27,043 bases of DNA from Prevotella sp. UBA1378 (GTDB lineage: Bacteria; Bacteroidota; Bacteroidia; Bacteroidales; Bacteroidaceae). Under the pieces are notes generated by a model. It was not told the DNA's origin, did not search any database, and saw nothing but the letters and a program-made list of their open reading frames with translations. The stretch covers positions 1 to 27,043 of the forward strand of contig DBRC01000035.1 of NCBI GenBank assembly GCA_002305505.1, read 5' to 3'. Positions within the stretch are counted from its first letter, which is position 1; each line of letters begins with the position of its first letter. A program made the position numbers and the translations under genes. Below are positions 1 through 7,522 of this stretch, in pieces.

Positions 1-22
1 CGGACTTTCACGCCTGCGCCAT

Positions 23-272
23 AATATATTGCTTTTCCTTAATATGTGTCTAATCCATCTATAGTTATTGTTTTGATTACAAAAGTACGCATTATTTTTG
101 AAAAGAACTAATGTAATGTAAAAAACGCAAATCTTCTATCATTTTTTTGAAAGAACATCCATCTTTTTGAAGACATTTAGAAACAACGTTGCTACTTTTT
201 ACCGTTTTGATACGAAACGCTATATATCATACTGCTACAAACGCGTAAGTAAAAAAACAATGCAGGGCTAAG
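23..272. repeat. 250-bp direct repeat, copy 1
   Basis: This AT-rich stretch is repeated almost perfectly at 1825-2075. By eye I count five substitutions (four are transitions) and one extra T in a T-run. A further short match, AAATCT(G/A)CATTAAGAG, follows both copies: it starts at 344 here and at 2086 in copy 2. The spacer between the main repeat and this short match is 71 nt here and 10 nt in copy 2. I see no ORF in the repeat. Read leftward it contains TACTTTTG (80-87), a match to the Bacteroidetes -7 box, so it may carry a promoter directed out of the left edge of the window. Confidence 0.95.
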
Positions 273-376
273 GATAATAACCCATATAAGAAATTTTGAT
301 TTATACACCAGTTGCATAAAGAAATAACATTTTCCCTTAGAGGAAATCTGCATTAAGAGAAATAAAAAAATCCTTT

Positions 377-411
377 TTTGGGGTATATTAATTGTTTTTT
401 TTGTACTTTTG
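377..411 (+). promoter_or_regulatory. Putative promoter of the 440-856 gene
   Basis: TACTTTTG at 404-411 fits the Bacteroidetes -7 consensus TAnnTTTG and lies 28 nt before the start codon. A TTTG at 377-380 could be the -33 element, but the spacer is 23 nt rather than the usual 19-21, so the match is imperfect. Confidence 0.45.
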
Positions 412-439
412 CAAACATAATTAATCTAAATCATTCAAA

Positions 440-856
440 ATGAAATTAATTATAAACACAGTTGCCTTTATTGCTTTTGTGGCACAGTTCTTTTCTTTTG
501 CATTTACTGCTCTAAATCTAAAGAAACCAGCAAGTACCTCAGAATCGCTTTATAACGATTTTGTGTTAACAGCATACATTTGCTCACTATTATCAGTTGC
601 AATTTTTGTCATTCTGTATAACTTTAGTTTTAAGTTTCTAAGGAAGAAGATCGTAAATATTATCAGTCTTGGAATTGTGGCATTAGGAGGCTATATTCAT
701 TTCTCTCAGTTGTTTGTTCTACATGATTTCATTATCTTGTCATGTATATTATTGCTATTTGATTATTATGTCATTCGTAAAATACTGAGTTTCTCATTTA
801 CCAAAAAACTGCCGGAATCCTCTAATGTAAGCGATAGCCAAAACAAGCTTAACTAA
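440..856 (+). CDS. Small polytopic membrane protein, unknown function
   Basis: The product is 138 residues long and I do not recognise its family. Four hydrophobic stretches are visible, at roughly residues 4-24, 42-60, 71-88 and 92-112. They are separated by short basic patches such as KFLRKK near 64-69, and a polar serine/asparagine-rich tail follows from about 122. This suggests a four-helix inner-membrane protein without an extracytoplasmic domain. The ATG at 440 follows an AT-rich leader and a likely -7 box, as is normal in Bacteroidetes. The gene is AT-rich, unlike the lplA-gcv operon downstream, and sits alone on the plus strand between the two 250-bp repeats, so it is probably part of an acquired or rearranged block. 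No catalytic motif is evident. Confidence 0.7.
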   Translation: MKLIINTVAFIAFVAQFFSFAFTALNLKKPASTSESLYNDFVLTAYICSLLSVAIFVILYNFSFKFLRKKIVNIISLGIVALGGYIHFSQLFVLHDFIILSCILLLFDYYVIRKILSFSFTKKLPESSNVSDSQNKLN

Positions 857-860
857 TCCA

Positions 861-889
861 GGAGAAGATACGATTTCCATATCCTCTCC
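861..889 (+). terminator. Possible terminator hairpin after the membrane protein gene
   Basis: GGAGAAGATA (861-870) pairs with TATCCTCTCC (880-889) over nine of ten positions with a 9-nt loop, five bases past the stop codon. There is no clear T-tract, so termination is only inferred from position. Confidence 0.3.
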
Positions 890-969
890 AGGGCAGTTTG
901 GCTTGCAACTGTAAATTGCTTGCATTGCTATGATTGCAATGAAATATCTCATTAGCTTCTTGCTACCCA

Positions 970-1068
970 AGTTCGGGATAAGTAAGTCTGCAGCAAGGGC
1001 ATAAGGGAAATCATCCGGGCCGATTTCCCTTATGCCGCCGGATTAGCGCGAGTTTCTTATCCCGAACT
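970..1068. repeat. Compact palindromic intergenic element (copy A)
   Basis: The element is bounded by perfect 13-bp inverted ends, AGTTCGGGATAAG (970-982) and CTTATCCCGAACT (1056-1068). Nested inside is a second perfect 13-bp inverted repeat, CATAAGGGAAATC (1000-1012) and GATTTCCCTTATG (1022-1034), around a 9-nt loop. It contains no ORF. Bases 1008-1073 recur inverted near the right end of the window at 26914-26979, and pieces recur at 13128-13408. The structure resembles a REP/MITE-like dispersed element. I cannot name the family. Confidence 0.85.
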
Positions 1069-1205
1069 GGCGTAAAGGTCAAAATCAAATCGAAAAATTT
1101 TAAAATTGCTGTATCTTATTGGTATTTAAGTATTTAATTAATGTTTTGGAAAATTTAACCGGACACTAATGATATTGTTTTAAAATCTCTCTCTACTTCA
1201 TTTGC

Positions 1206-1227
1206 GGGGATTTAATAGAAACTCCCC
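1206..1227 (-). terminator. Possible terminator of the leftward lipoprotein unit
   Basis: On the minus strand, GGGGAGTTT pairs with AAATCCCC (one bulged G, 5-nt loop) just beyond the stop codon of the lipoprotein gene. No strong T-run follows, so this is a positional inference. Confidence 0.3.
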
Positions 1228-1234
1228 AATGATC

Positions 1235-1612
1235 TCATTTAAAAACAAGACTGTCTAGCATTTGGCTGACATTGGTGGAACATTCCAAGTAAACATCATT
1301 GTTTTGTTTCAAGGCGTTACCAAGTACATCAAATTTTAATGAAGCTCCATTACAGAATATTGTAATTGTCCCATAGAAAGGAGGAAATTTTACTAGGTAG
1401 TCATTACGATGAAGAACACTTCTTTTTATGCAATTATTGATTGTATTCAATACTATTGTATCTTTTATGGTAATTTCCTTGTTTTTAACATGACTATAAC
1501 AGCACACAGAGTCTATTTTGTCAAATTGATAAAACTCCGGAGTCTTTAATTTTGACTGCGTACAACTGGATAACCCAACCAATAATAATAAATAAACTAA
1601 AAAACGTACCAT
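1235..1612 (-). CDS. Small lipoprotein, unknown function
   Basis: The protein has 125 residues from the ATG at 1612. It has a hydrophobic signal sequence (residues 2-14) and a lipobox LSSC with the lipidated cysteine at C17, so it should be a membrane-anchored lipoprotein. A longer reading from 1654 exists but would put 14 polar residues ahead of the signal peptide, so I reject it. The start lies four bases after the stop of the 59-residue ORF, with AAGGACAC just upstream as a possible ribosome-binding site, which points to translational coupling. The mature part has paired cysteines (VCCY near residue 37) and alternating hydrophobic stretches suggesting a small beta-rich domain. I do not recognise a family. 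A role as an immunity or inhibitor lipoprotein is conceivable from the context but unproven. Confidence 0.65.
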   Translation of the reverse strand: MVRFLVYLLLLVGLSSCTQSKLKTPEFYQFDKIDSVCCYSHVKNKEITIKDTIVLNTINNCIKRSVLHRNDYLVKFPPFYGTITIFCNGASLKFDVLGNALKQNNDVYLECSTNVSQMLDSLVFK

Positions 1613-1616
1613 ACTC

Positions 1617-1796
1617 TTAGTGTCCTTTGATGTATTGTTTTTTTGCTTGATCAATCATATCGTTTAGCCTATATTGAATTTTGTCACCAGCATTTTTTAC
1701 AACACTTGGGTCCTCACTTTTCTGCGTATCATAATACAACTGATTTGGCGTAACAACCTCATCATATCCAATAAGGATAATTTCTATTTTCCGCAT
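1617..1796 (-). CDS. 59-residue ORF, possible protein remnant or small protein
   Basis: Reading the minus strand from ATG at 1796 gives 59 codons and TAA at 1617-1619. The product starts MRKIEIILIGYDEVV and ends AKKQYIKGH. It has no signal peptide and is charged, with a likely helix over its last 20 residues. An in-frame TGA lies two codons before the ATG, so the reading frame does not continue upstream. It is followed after four bases by the lipoprotein start, forming a two-gene unit. The ATG lies 28 bp from the edge of repeat copy 2, which carries a leftward -7-like box. It could be a genuine small protein, or the C-terminal end of a larger protein (for example a toxin tip) cut off by the rearrangement that left the repeat. 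The family is unknown. Confidence 0.5.
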   Translation of the reverse strand: MRKIEIILIGYDEVVTPNQLYYDTQKSEDPSVVKNAGDKIQYRLNDMIDQAKKQYIKGH

Positions 1797-1824
1797 GTGT
1801 CAATATCGTTTTCTATTTATAGAC

Positions 1825-2075
1825 AATATATTGCTTTTCCTTAATATGTCTCTAATCCATCTATAGTTATTGTTTTGATTACAAAAGTACGCATTATTTT
1901 TGAAAAGAACTAACGTAATGTAAAAAACGCAAATCTTCTATCATTTTTTTTGAAAGAACGTCCATCTTTTTGAAGACATTTAGAAACAGCGTTGCTACTT
2001 TTTACCGTTTTGATACGAAACGCTATATATCACACTGCTACAAACGCGTAAGTAAAAAAACAATGCAGGGCTAAG
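1825..2075. repeat. 250-bp direct repeat, copy 2
   Basis: This is the second copy of the repeat at 23-272, in the same orientation, 1802 bp away and about 98% identical by eye. It separates the leftward two-gene unit from the rightward lplA-gcv operon. The flanks differ immediately on the left side of the two copies, whereas on the right a short conserved patch resumes at 2086. Confidence 0.95.
1882..1889 (-). promoter_or_regulatory. Possible leftward promoter inside repeat copy 2
   Basis: On the minus strand the sequence TACTTTTG matches the TAnnTTTG -7 box and lies about 86 nt before the ATG at 1796. A convincing -33 TTTG at the right spacing is not present (TTAG is the nearest), so this is tentative. 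Confidence 0.3.
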
Positions 2076-2168
2076 AAAAACATGCAAATCTACATTAAGA
2101 GAAATAAAATTTGTTGATTTGTTAATCCGTTAATCCGTCTCTGTTTTGCGTTATTTTTTCTGCATTTT

Positions 2169-2199
2169 CTTGCAGATTAAATAATTTTTCCTATATTTG
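2169..2199 (+). promoter_or_regulatory. Promoter of the lplA-gcv operon
   Basis: TATATTTG at 2192-2199 is an exact TAnnTTTG -7 box, and CTTG at 2169-2172 lies exactly 19 nt upstream as the -33 element. The start codon at 2227 leaves a leader of only about 20 nt, so there is no room for a glycine riboswitch. An 8-bp tandem repeat, GTTAATCC twice at 2121-2136, lies upstream and could be an operator. Confidence 0.7.
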
Positions 2200-2226
2200 C
2201 AACCGTATTGAGAAATCGATTAGCCT

Positions 2227-3204
2227 ATGAAATATGTTGCTTTACCTGATGATACCATGAGGCGGCTCTCTTTCTATCTCGCGATGGAAGAGTACATAGC
2301 ACGCCACATATCCGAGCCCGACTGCTTTTTCATGTGGCAGGTGCAGCCGAGCGTTATCTTCGGGCGGAACCAATTGATAGAGAATGAAGTGAATCTTGAC
2401 TTCTGTAAAAAACACAATATACAGACTTACAGGCGGAAAAGCGGCGGCGGCTGCGTGTATGCCGACATGAATAATGTGATGTTCTCGTATGTCACGAAAG
2501 ACGACAGCGTGGGCTTTACTTTCAACCGCTACCTCAATATGGTGGTGGCCGTGTTGCAGAAAATGGGTGTAGATGCCCGTGCCACCGGGCGCAACGACGT
2601 GATGATAGGCGATAGGAAGGTGAGCGGCAACGCCTTCTACCGCCTGCCGGGCGCCAGCATCGTCCATGGCACGATGCTCTACGATACCGATATGGTGAAT
2701 ATGGTGGGAGCCATTACGCCTGCCGGCGACAAACTGTTGAGCAAGGGGGTGGAAAGCGTACGCCAGCGCATCGCCTTGCTGAAAGACTATACGGCGATGG
2801 GCCTGGAGGAGTTTAAGGCATTCGTGCGGCAGAACCTGTGCAACGGCACCCTGCCGCTTACGGCCTCCGACGTGGAGGGCATCGGGGAAATCGAGCAGGA
2901 ATACCTGTTGCCACGGTTTATCTACGGCAAAAACCCGCGCTATACCTTGGTACGCAGGCGGCGTATAGCGGATGTGGGAGAACTGGAAGCGCGCATTGAG
3001 ATGAAAAACGGCGTCATCAAGGACATCAATCTCGTAGGCGACTATTTCCTCACGGGGGAACTGGATGGGCAGCTTCTACGCAAGCTGCGCGACGTACCGC
3101 TTGATGCCGGCAGCATCGCCCGGGCATTACCCGCCCGCATCGACGACGTGGTGATGAACTTGAGTAAGGACGACTTCGTGGCGCTGCTTGTAGACGACAG
3201 ATGA
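2227..3204 (+). CDS. lplA: Lipoate--protein ligase A
   Basis: This enzyme activates free lipoate with ATP and transfers it to a lysine of lipoyl-domain proteins in the cytoplasm, here most likely GcvH. The 325-residue product has the family motif RRKSGGGCVYAD at residues 69-80 and the catalytic lysine motif DRKVSGNA with K131. GRNQL near 46-50 and GRNDVMIG at 121-128 are also typical. A C-terminal accessory domain follows from about residue 230, giving the usual full length of the two-domain enzyme. The ATG at 2227 is the first start after a clear promoter. It is the first gene of the operon, with gcvT starting 24 bp after its stop. The arrangement implies lipoate salvage is co-expressed with its acceptor. 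No lipA or lipB lies in the window. Confidence 0.93.
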   Translation: MKYVALPDDTMRRLSFYLAMEEYIARHISEPDCFFMWQVQPSVIFGRNQLIENEVNLDFCKKHNIQTYRRKSGGGCVYADMNNVMFSYVTKDDSVGFTFNRYLNMVVAVLQKMGVDARATGRNDVMIGDRKVSGNAFYRLPGASIVHGTMLYDTDMVNMVGAITPAGDKLLSKGVESVRQRIALLKDYTAMGLEEFKAFVRQNLCNGTLPLTASDVEGIGEIEQEYLLPRFIYGKNPRYTLVRRRRIADVGELEARIEMKNGVIKDINLVGDYFLTGELDGQLLRKLRDVPLDAGSIARALPARIDDVVMNLSKDDFVALLVDDR

Positions 3205-3228
3205 AGATTTTTTTAACATGAAGATAAT

Positions 3229-4353
3229 ATGGAAAACAAAAGAACCTGTCTGTACGACAGACATGTAGCCCTCGGAGCACAGATAAGCGCTTTCGGCGGC
3301 TTCGATATGCCAATCCAGTATGCCGGTATCGCGGAAGAACATCTGGCCGTACGCCAGCGGTGCGGCGTGTTCGATGTGTCGCACATGGGCGAGGTAGAGG
3401 TAGGGGGAGCAGATGCAGAGCGCTTTGTGAACCATCTTTTCACCAACGACGTGAGCGGGATGCCCGTAGGGAAGATTCTCTACGGCATGATGTGCTACGA
3501 CCACGGCGGCGTGGTAGACGACCTGCTGGTGTACAAGACGGGCGAGGGCAGATACCTCCTCGTGATAAATGCAGCCAATATAGCCAAAGACTTGGAATGG
3601 ATACGGCAGCAGGCCGGCGGCTTCGGCGTAGTGGTGACCGACCGCTGCGACCATTACGGGGAGCTGGCCGTGCAGGGGCCTGAAGCCGAGCGCATCATGG
3701 AAGAGGTGCTTGGGCTGCCCTGTAGCGAACTGGCCTTCTACACTTTTAAGCAGCTCCTTGTTGCGGCCGATGGCCGGGCCGACGAAACGGCCGGCGGCGA
3801 CGGGCTACCCGTATTGGTGAGCCGCACAGGTTATACGGGCGAAGATGGGTTCGAGATTTACGGACAGGGCGCCATCGTATGCCGCTATTGGGACCGCCTG
3901 ATGGAAGCCGGGGTGCAACCCTGCGGCTTAGGCTGCCGCGATACGCTGCGCTTCGAGGTAGGGCTGCCGCTCTACGGCGACGAACTTTCCGCCGATATAT
4001 CGCCCATTATGGCTGGCTTGGGAATGTTTGTCAAGCTCGATAAGGACGGTTTTATCGGAAAGGAAGCGCTTGCCCGCCAGAAAGCGGAGGGCGTGGAGCG
4101 GAAGATCGTGGGCATCGAGTTGAGCGACAAGGCCATCCCCCGGCATGGTTATGCCGTACTTAAAGACGGGGAACAGATAGGCGAGGTGACCACGGGCTAC
4201 CACACCATCTCCACCGGCCGGAGCGTCTGCATGGCATTGGTGGATGCCCGTTACGCCCAGTTGGGCACGCCGGTAGACATACAGATACGCAAGAAAGTAT
4301 TCCCCGGCGTGGTAGTGAAAAAGAAGTTTTACGATAAACATTATAAAAAATAA
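3229..4353 (+). CDS. gcvT: Glycine cleavage system T protein (aminomethyltransferase)
   Basis: GcvT takes the aminomethyl group from lipoylated GcvH and transfers it to tetrahydrofolate, releasing ammonia and 5,10-methylene-THF. The 374-residue product is full length. It shows the conserved N-terminal block (GGFDMPIQYAGIAEEH near 23-38 and FDVSHMGE near 48-55), the folate-site segment SRTGYTGEDGFEIY near 198-211, and GLGCRDTLRFEVGLPLYG, followed by a C-terminal barrel domain ending in a basic tail. A short low-complexity insertion rich in Gly/Asp/Ala (ADGRADETAGGDG) lies around residues 182-194. It starts 24 bp after lplA and ends 5 bp before gcvH, consistent with one transcript. Confidence 0.96.
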   Translation: MENKRTCLYDRHVALGAQISAFGGFDMPIQYAGIAEEHLAVRQRCGVFDVSHMGEVEVGGADAERFVNHLFTNDVSGMPVGKILYGMMCYDHGGVVDDLLVYKTGEGRYLLVINAANIAKDLEWIRQQAGGFGVVVTDRCDHYGELAVQGPEAERIMEEVLGLPCSELAFYTFKQLLVAADGRADETAGGDGLPVLVSRTGYTGEDGFEIYGQGAIVCRYWDRLMEAGVQPCGLGCRDTLRFEVGLPLYGDELSADISPIMAGLGMFVKLDKDGFIGKEALARQKAEGVERKIVGIELSDKAIPRHGYAVLKDGEQIGEVTTGYHTISTGRSVCMALVDARYAQLGTPVDIQIRKKVFPGVVVKKKFYDKHYKK

Positions 4354-4358
4354 AGCTT

Positions 4359-4739
4359 ATGGCAATAGTAATCGACGGGCTCTATTATTCAGAGTCGCAT
4401 GAGTTTGTGAGAGTAGACGGTGATTGTGCTTACATCGGCATCACCGATTATGCCCAAAACGCATTGGGCAATGTGGTTTACGTGGATATGCCCGAGGTAG
4501 ACGATGAAGTGGAGGCCGGTGAGGGATTCGGGGCAGTAGAGAGCGTGAAGGCTGCCAGCGACCTCAACTCGCCCGTCAGCGGCACCGTGGTCGAGGTGAA
4601 CGAAGCACTTGAGGATGCGCCCGAACTCATCAACAAGGCCGCTTTCGACAACTGGATTATCAAGGTAAAACTGAGCGACAAGAGCGAGCTCGACGCCCTG
4701 ATGGATGCCGCGGCCTACGAGGATTTCTGCAAAAAATAA
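4359..4739 (+). CDS. gcvH: Glycine cleavage system H protein (lipoyl carrier)
   Basis: GcvH is the small carrier that shuttles the aminomethyl intermediate between the P, T and L enzymes on a lipoyl-lysine arm. The 126-residue product has the normal length. The lipoylation motif is VESVKAASDLNSPVSG with K64 as the modified lysine, preceded by the family block IGITDYAQNALGNVVYVDMPE. The lipoyl-lysine environment matches the substrate of the LplA encoded at the start of the operon. The start ATG is 5 bp after the gcvT stop and the gene ends 25 bp before gcvPA. Confidence 0.97.
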   Translation: MAIVIDGLYYSESHEFVRVDGDCAYIGITDYAQNALGNVVYVDMPEVDDEVEAGEGFGAVESVKAASDLNSPVSGTVVEVNEALEDAPELINKAAFDNWIIKVKLSDKSELDALMDAAAYEDFCKK

Positions 4740-4764
4740 CCACTTAGCATACGGATTGAATGCC

Positions 4765-6078
4765 ATGAACTATAAGTATTTTCCCCATACGGAAACCGAC
4801 TTGAGGGCTATGCTCGATAAAGTAGGTGCCCGTTCGCTCGCCGACCTCTATGCCGAGGTGCCCGACGGCATACGGTTCAGAGGCGACTACAAGCTGCCCG
4901 AATCGATGTGCGAGCTTGAGGTGCGCCGGCTGTTCGAACAGCTGGGGCAGCAGAACCGTCAGTTGGTGTGCTTCGCCGGTGCCGGCGTGTACGACCATTA
5001 CACGCCCGCTGTTGTCCCCGCCATCGTGGGGCGGTCGGAGTTTCTTACCAGTTACACGCCCTATCAGGCCGAAGTGTCGCAAGGCACGCTCCATTATATC
5101 TTCGAATACCAGTCGATGATGGCCGAACTGACGGGAATGGACGTGGCGAATGCGTCGATGTACGACGGCACGACGGCGACGGCCGAGGCCGTGCTGATGG
5201 CTGCGGCCGTGTCGAAGAAGCAACAGCGGGTGCTGGTGTCCGAGACGGTCGACCCCAAGACGCGCGCCGTGGTGCAGGCATATACCTGCCACCGGGACAT
5301 CGACCTCGTGACTGTGCCGCAGTCGGGGGGCGTAACCGACAAGCTCTCCCTGATGCGCCTGCTGGCAGAAGGAGGCGTGGCCGGTGTCGTGGTGCAGCAA
5401 CCCAATTACTTCGGTATCATCGAAGATTATACAGGTTATGCCGATGCCTGCCACGAACAAAAGGCCCTGTTTATCATGAACAGCATTGCCGCCGACCTCG
5501 CCTTGCTGAAGACACCCGGCGAATGGGGGGCCGACATCGCCGTGGGCGACGGGCAGTCGCTGGGCATACCGATGCAGTTTGGCGGCCCGTATATAGGCTA
5601 TCTGTGCTGCACGGAGAAGCTGCTCCGCAAGATGCCCGGCCGCATCGTCGGCAAGACACAGGACAGCCGCGGCCAGCGTGCGTTCGTCTTGACCCTGCAG
5701 GCACGCGAACAGCATATCCGCCGCCAAAAAGCCACATCGAATATCTGCTCTAACGAGAGCCTGATGGCGCTCTTCGTCACGGTCTACATGTCGCTCATGG
5801 GTAAGCAGGGACTGAAGGAAGCTGCCCGGCTATCTTATGCCGGTGCCCATTACCTGCGCGACCGCCTGCTGGCCACCGGCCATTTCAGGATGGCTTACGA
5901 CCGCCCGTTCTTTAACGAGTTCTGTGTGCGTTACGACGGCGACGTCGACGCGTTGCAGAAACGGTTAGTAAGGAACGGCATCTTCGGGGGCATAAAGGTA
6001 GGCGCCGACATCCTGATGCTGGCCGTTACAGAGAAGAGAACAAGAGAAGAAATCGACCAACTCATTGAATTGATATGA
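4765..6078 (+). CDS. gcvPA: Glycine dehydrogenase (decarboxylating) subunit 1
   Basis: This is the N-terminal half of the P-protein, which with GcvPB decarboxylates glycine and loads the methylamine onto GcvH. The 437-residue product starts MNYKYFPHTETDLRAML and carries the family blocks FAGAGVYDHYTP (near 73-84), SYTPYQAEVSQGTL and ANASMYDGTTATAEA. An earlier in-frame ATG at 4705 would overlap gcvH by 35 bp and add 20 non-homologous residues, so 4765 is preferred. This half lacks the PLP lysine, which is in GcvPB. The stop codon overlaps the gcvPB start (ATGA at 6075-6078), suggesting translational coupling and equal amounts of both subunits. Confidence 0.95.
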   Translation: MNYKYFPHTETDLRAMLDKVGARSLADLYAEVPDGIRFRGDYKLPESMCELEVRRLFEQLGQQNRQLVCFAGAGVYDHYTPAVVPAIVGRSEFLTSYTPYQAEVSQGTLHYIFEYQSMMAELTGMDVANASMYDGTTATAEAVLMAAAVSKKQQRVLVSETVDPKTRAVVQAYTCHRDIDLVTVPQSGGVTDKLSLMRLLAEGGVAGVVVQQPNYFGIIEDYTGYADACHEQKALFIMNSIAADLALLKTPGEWGADIAVGDGQSLGIPMQFGGPYIGYLCCTEKLLRKMPGRIVGKTQDSRGQRAFVLTLQAREQHIRRQKATSNICSNESLMALFVTVYMSLMGKQGLKEAARLSYAGAHYLRDRLLATGHFRMAYDRPFFNEFCVRYDGDVDALQKRLVRNGIFGGIKVGADILMLAVTEKRTREEIDQLIELI

Positions 6079-7496
6079 ACAACAGACTATACGGGAACTT
6101 GATTTTCGAACTCTCCCATGAGGGGCGGCGGGGTTATTCGTTGCCGAAAAACCGTTTCGGGGATTATGACCTTCCGCGGGAACTGCGGCGCGAAAAGGAC
6201 GCCGAACTGCCCGAATGCGACGAGCTGACAGTGGTGCGCCATTATACCAACCACTCCGGGAACAACTTCGGGGTGAACAATGGCTTTTATCCGCTGGGCA
6301 GTTGCACGATGAAATATAACCCGTGCATAGGCGAGGAAATGGCGGCTCTGCCCGACTTTACCGGGCTCCATCCCCTGCAGCCCGCCGAAACCGTGGCAGG
6401 TGCGCAGGCCGTATGTACGCTGCTGTGCCGTTCGCTCTGCGAGCTTACCGGCATGGATGCCTTTACGCTGAAGCCTTATGCCGGTGCACATGGCGAACTG
6501 GCCGGACTGATGGTGATACGCAATTACCACGCCAGCAGGGGCGACAGCAAGCGCAATAAAGTAATCGTGCCCGACTCGGCACACGGCACCAACCCAGCCT
6601 CAGCGGCTGTTTGCGGACTGGACGTGATCGAGGTGAAAAGCTGTCCCGACGGTACGGTCGATGTTGACCACCTGAAGGGCTTGCTGGAAGAACAGGGCGG
6701 GGAGATTGCAGCCATGATGATGACCAACCCCAATACACTGGGACTTTTCGAAAAGGCCATTCCGGAGATAGCCCAACTGGTGCATGGCTGCGGCGCACTG
6801 ATGTATTACGACGGTGCAAACCTCAATCCGCTGCTCGGCGCCTGCCGGCCGGGCGACATGGGATTCGACGTGATGCACGTCAATCTGCACAAGACTTTCT
6901 CCACACCCCACGGCGGCGGTGGGCCAGGTTCCGGGCCGGTGGGCGTGCGGAAGGGGTTGGAGGGCTTCCTGCCGATGGTAAGTCCTTATTATGGCAACTT
7001 CGCCGTAGCGATGCGGGCGTATGCCTACATCCTCTCGCTGGGCCGCGATAAGATAAAGATGGTAGGGCCGTTGGCTACGCTCAATGCCAATTATATAAAG
7101 GAACAGTTGAAAGACGACTACCTGCTGCCCATCGGCGGACTTTGCAAGCACGAGTTCGTTTTGGACGGACTGAAGGATAAGTCGACGGGTGTCACCACGA
7201 TGGATGTGGCCAAGCGGTTGCTCGACTACGGCTATCATGCCCCCACCGTCTATTTCCCGTTGCTTTTCCACGAGTCATTGATGATAGAGCCGACAGAGAA
7301 TGAAAGCAAAGACACCATCGACGCTTTCATCGCCGTGATGCGCCGGATTGCGCGCGAGGCAAGGGAATGTCCCGAAGAGGTAAAGCAGGCTCCCCATCAA
7401 ACACCCATCGGGCGTGTAGACGATGTGCTGGCCGCCAAGCATCCCGTTGTTACTTACCGGCAACTGATAGCCGAAAAGACCATCGGGGAGATATAA
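6075..7496 (+). CDS. gcvPB: Glycine dehydrogenase (decarboxylating) subunit 2
   Basis: This is the PLP-binding half of the split P-protein. The 473-residue product has the cofactor motif NLHKTFSTPHGGGGPG with the Schiff-base lysine at K273, the glycine-rich loop after it, and the family blocks FYPLGSCTMKYNP (71-83), DSAHGTNPASAA (167-178) and MMTNPNTLGLFE (215-226). Length is normal for the two-subunit form found widely in Gram-positives, thermophiles and archaea, rather than the single polypeptide of about 950 residues typical of Enterobacteria and eukaryotes. It overlaps gcvPA by 4 bp and is followed by lpdA after 26 bp. Confidence 0.96.
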   Translation: MNNRLYGNLIFELSHEGRRGYSLPKNRFGDYDLPRELRREKDAELPECDELTVVRHYTNHSGNNFGVNNGFYPLGSCTMKYNPCIGEEMAALPDFTGLHPLQPAETVAGAQAVCTLLCRSLCELTGMDAFTLKPYAGAHGELAGLMVIRNYHASRGDSKRNKVIVPDSAHGTNPASAAVCGLDVIEVKSCPDGTVDVDHLKGLLEEQGGEIAAMMMTNPNTLGLFEKAIPEIAQLVHGCGALMYYDGANLNPLLGACRPGDMGFDVMHVNLHKTFSTPHGGGGPGSGPVGVRKGLEGFLPMVSPYYGNFAVAMRAYAYILSLGRDKIKMVGPLATLNANYIKEQLKDDYLLPIGGLCKHEFVLDGLKDKSTGVTTMDVAKRLLDYGYHAPTVYFPLLFHESLMIEPTENESKDTIDAFIAVMRRIAREARECPEEVKQAPHQTPIGRVDDVLAAKHPVVTYRQLIAEKTIGEI

Positions 7497-7522
7497 GGCC
7501 ATACTGAAAACTAAAAGTCTAT

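Noticed and set aside
970..1068. Rho-independent terminator pair
   Set aside because: The nested structure is symmetrical, lacks a T-tract, and recurs elsewhere with internal expansion, which fits a dispersed element better than a simple terminator.
2100..2226. Glycine riboswitch upstream of the gcv operon
   Set aside because: The promoter -7 box ends 27 nt before the start codon, leaving no space for an aptamer.
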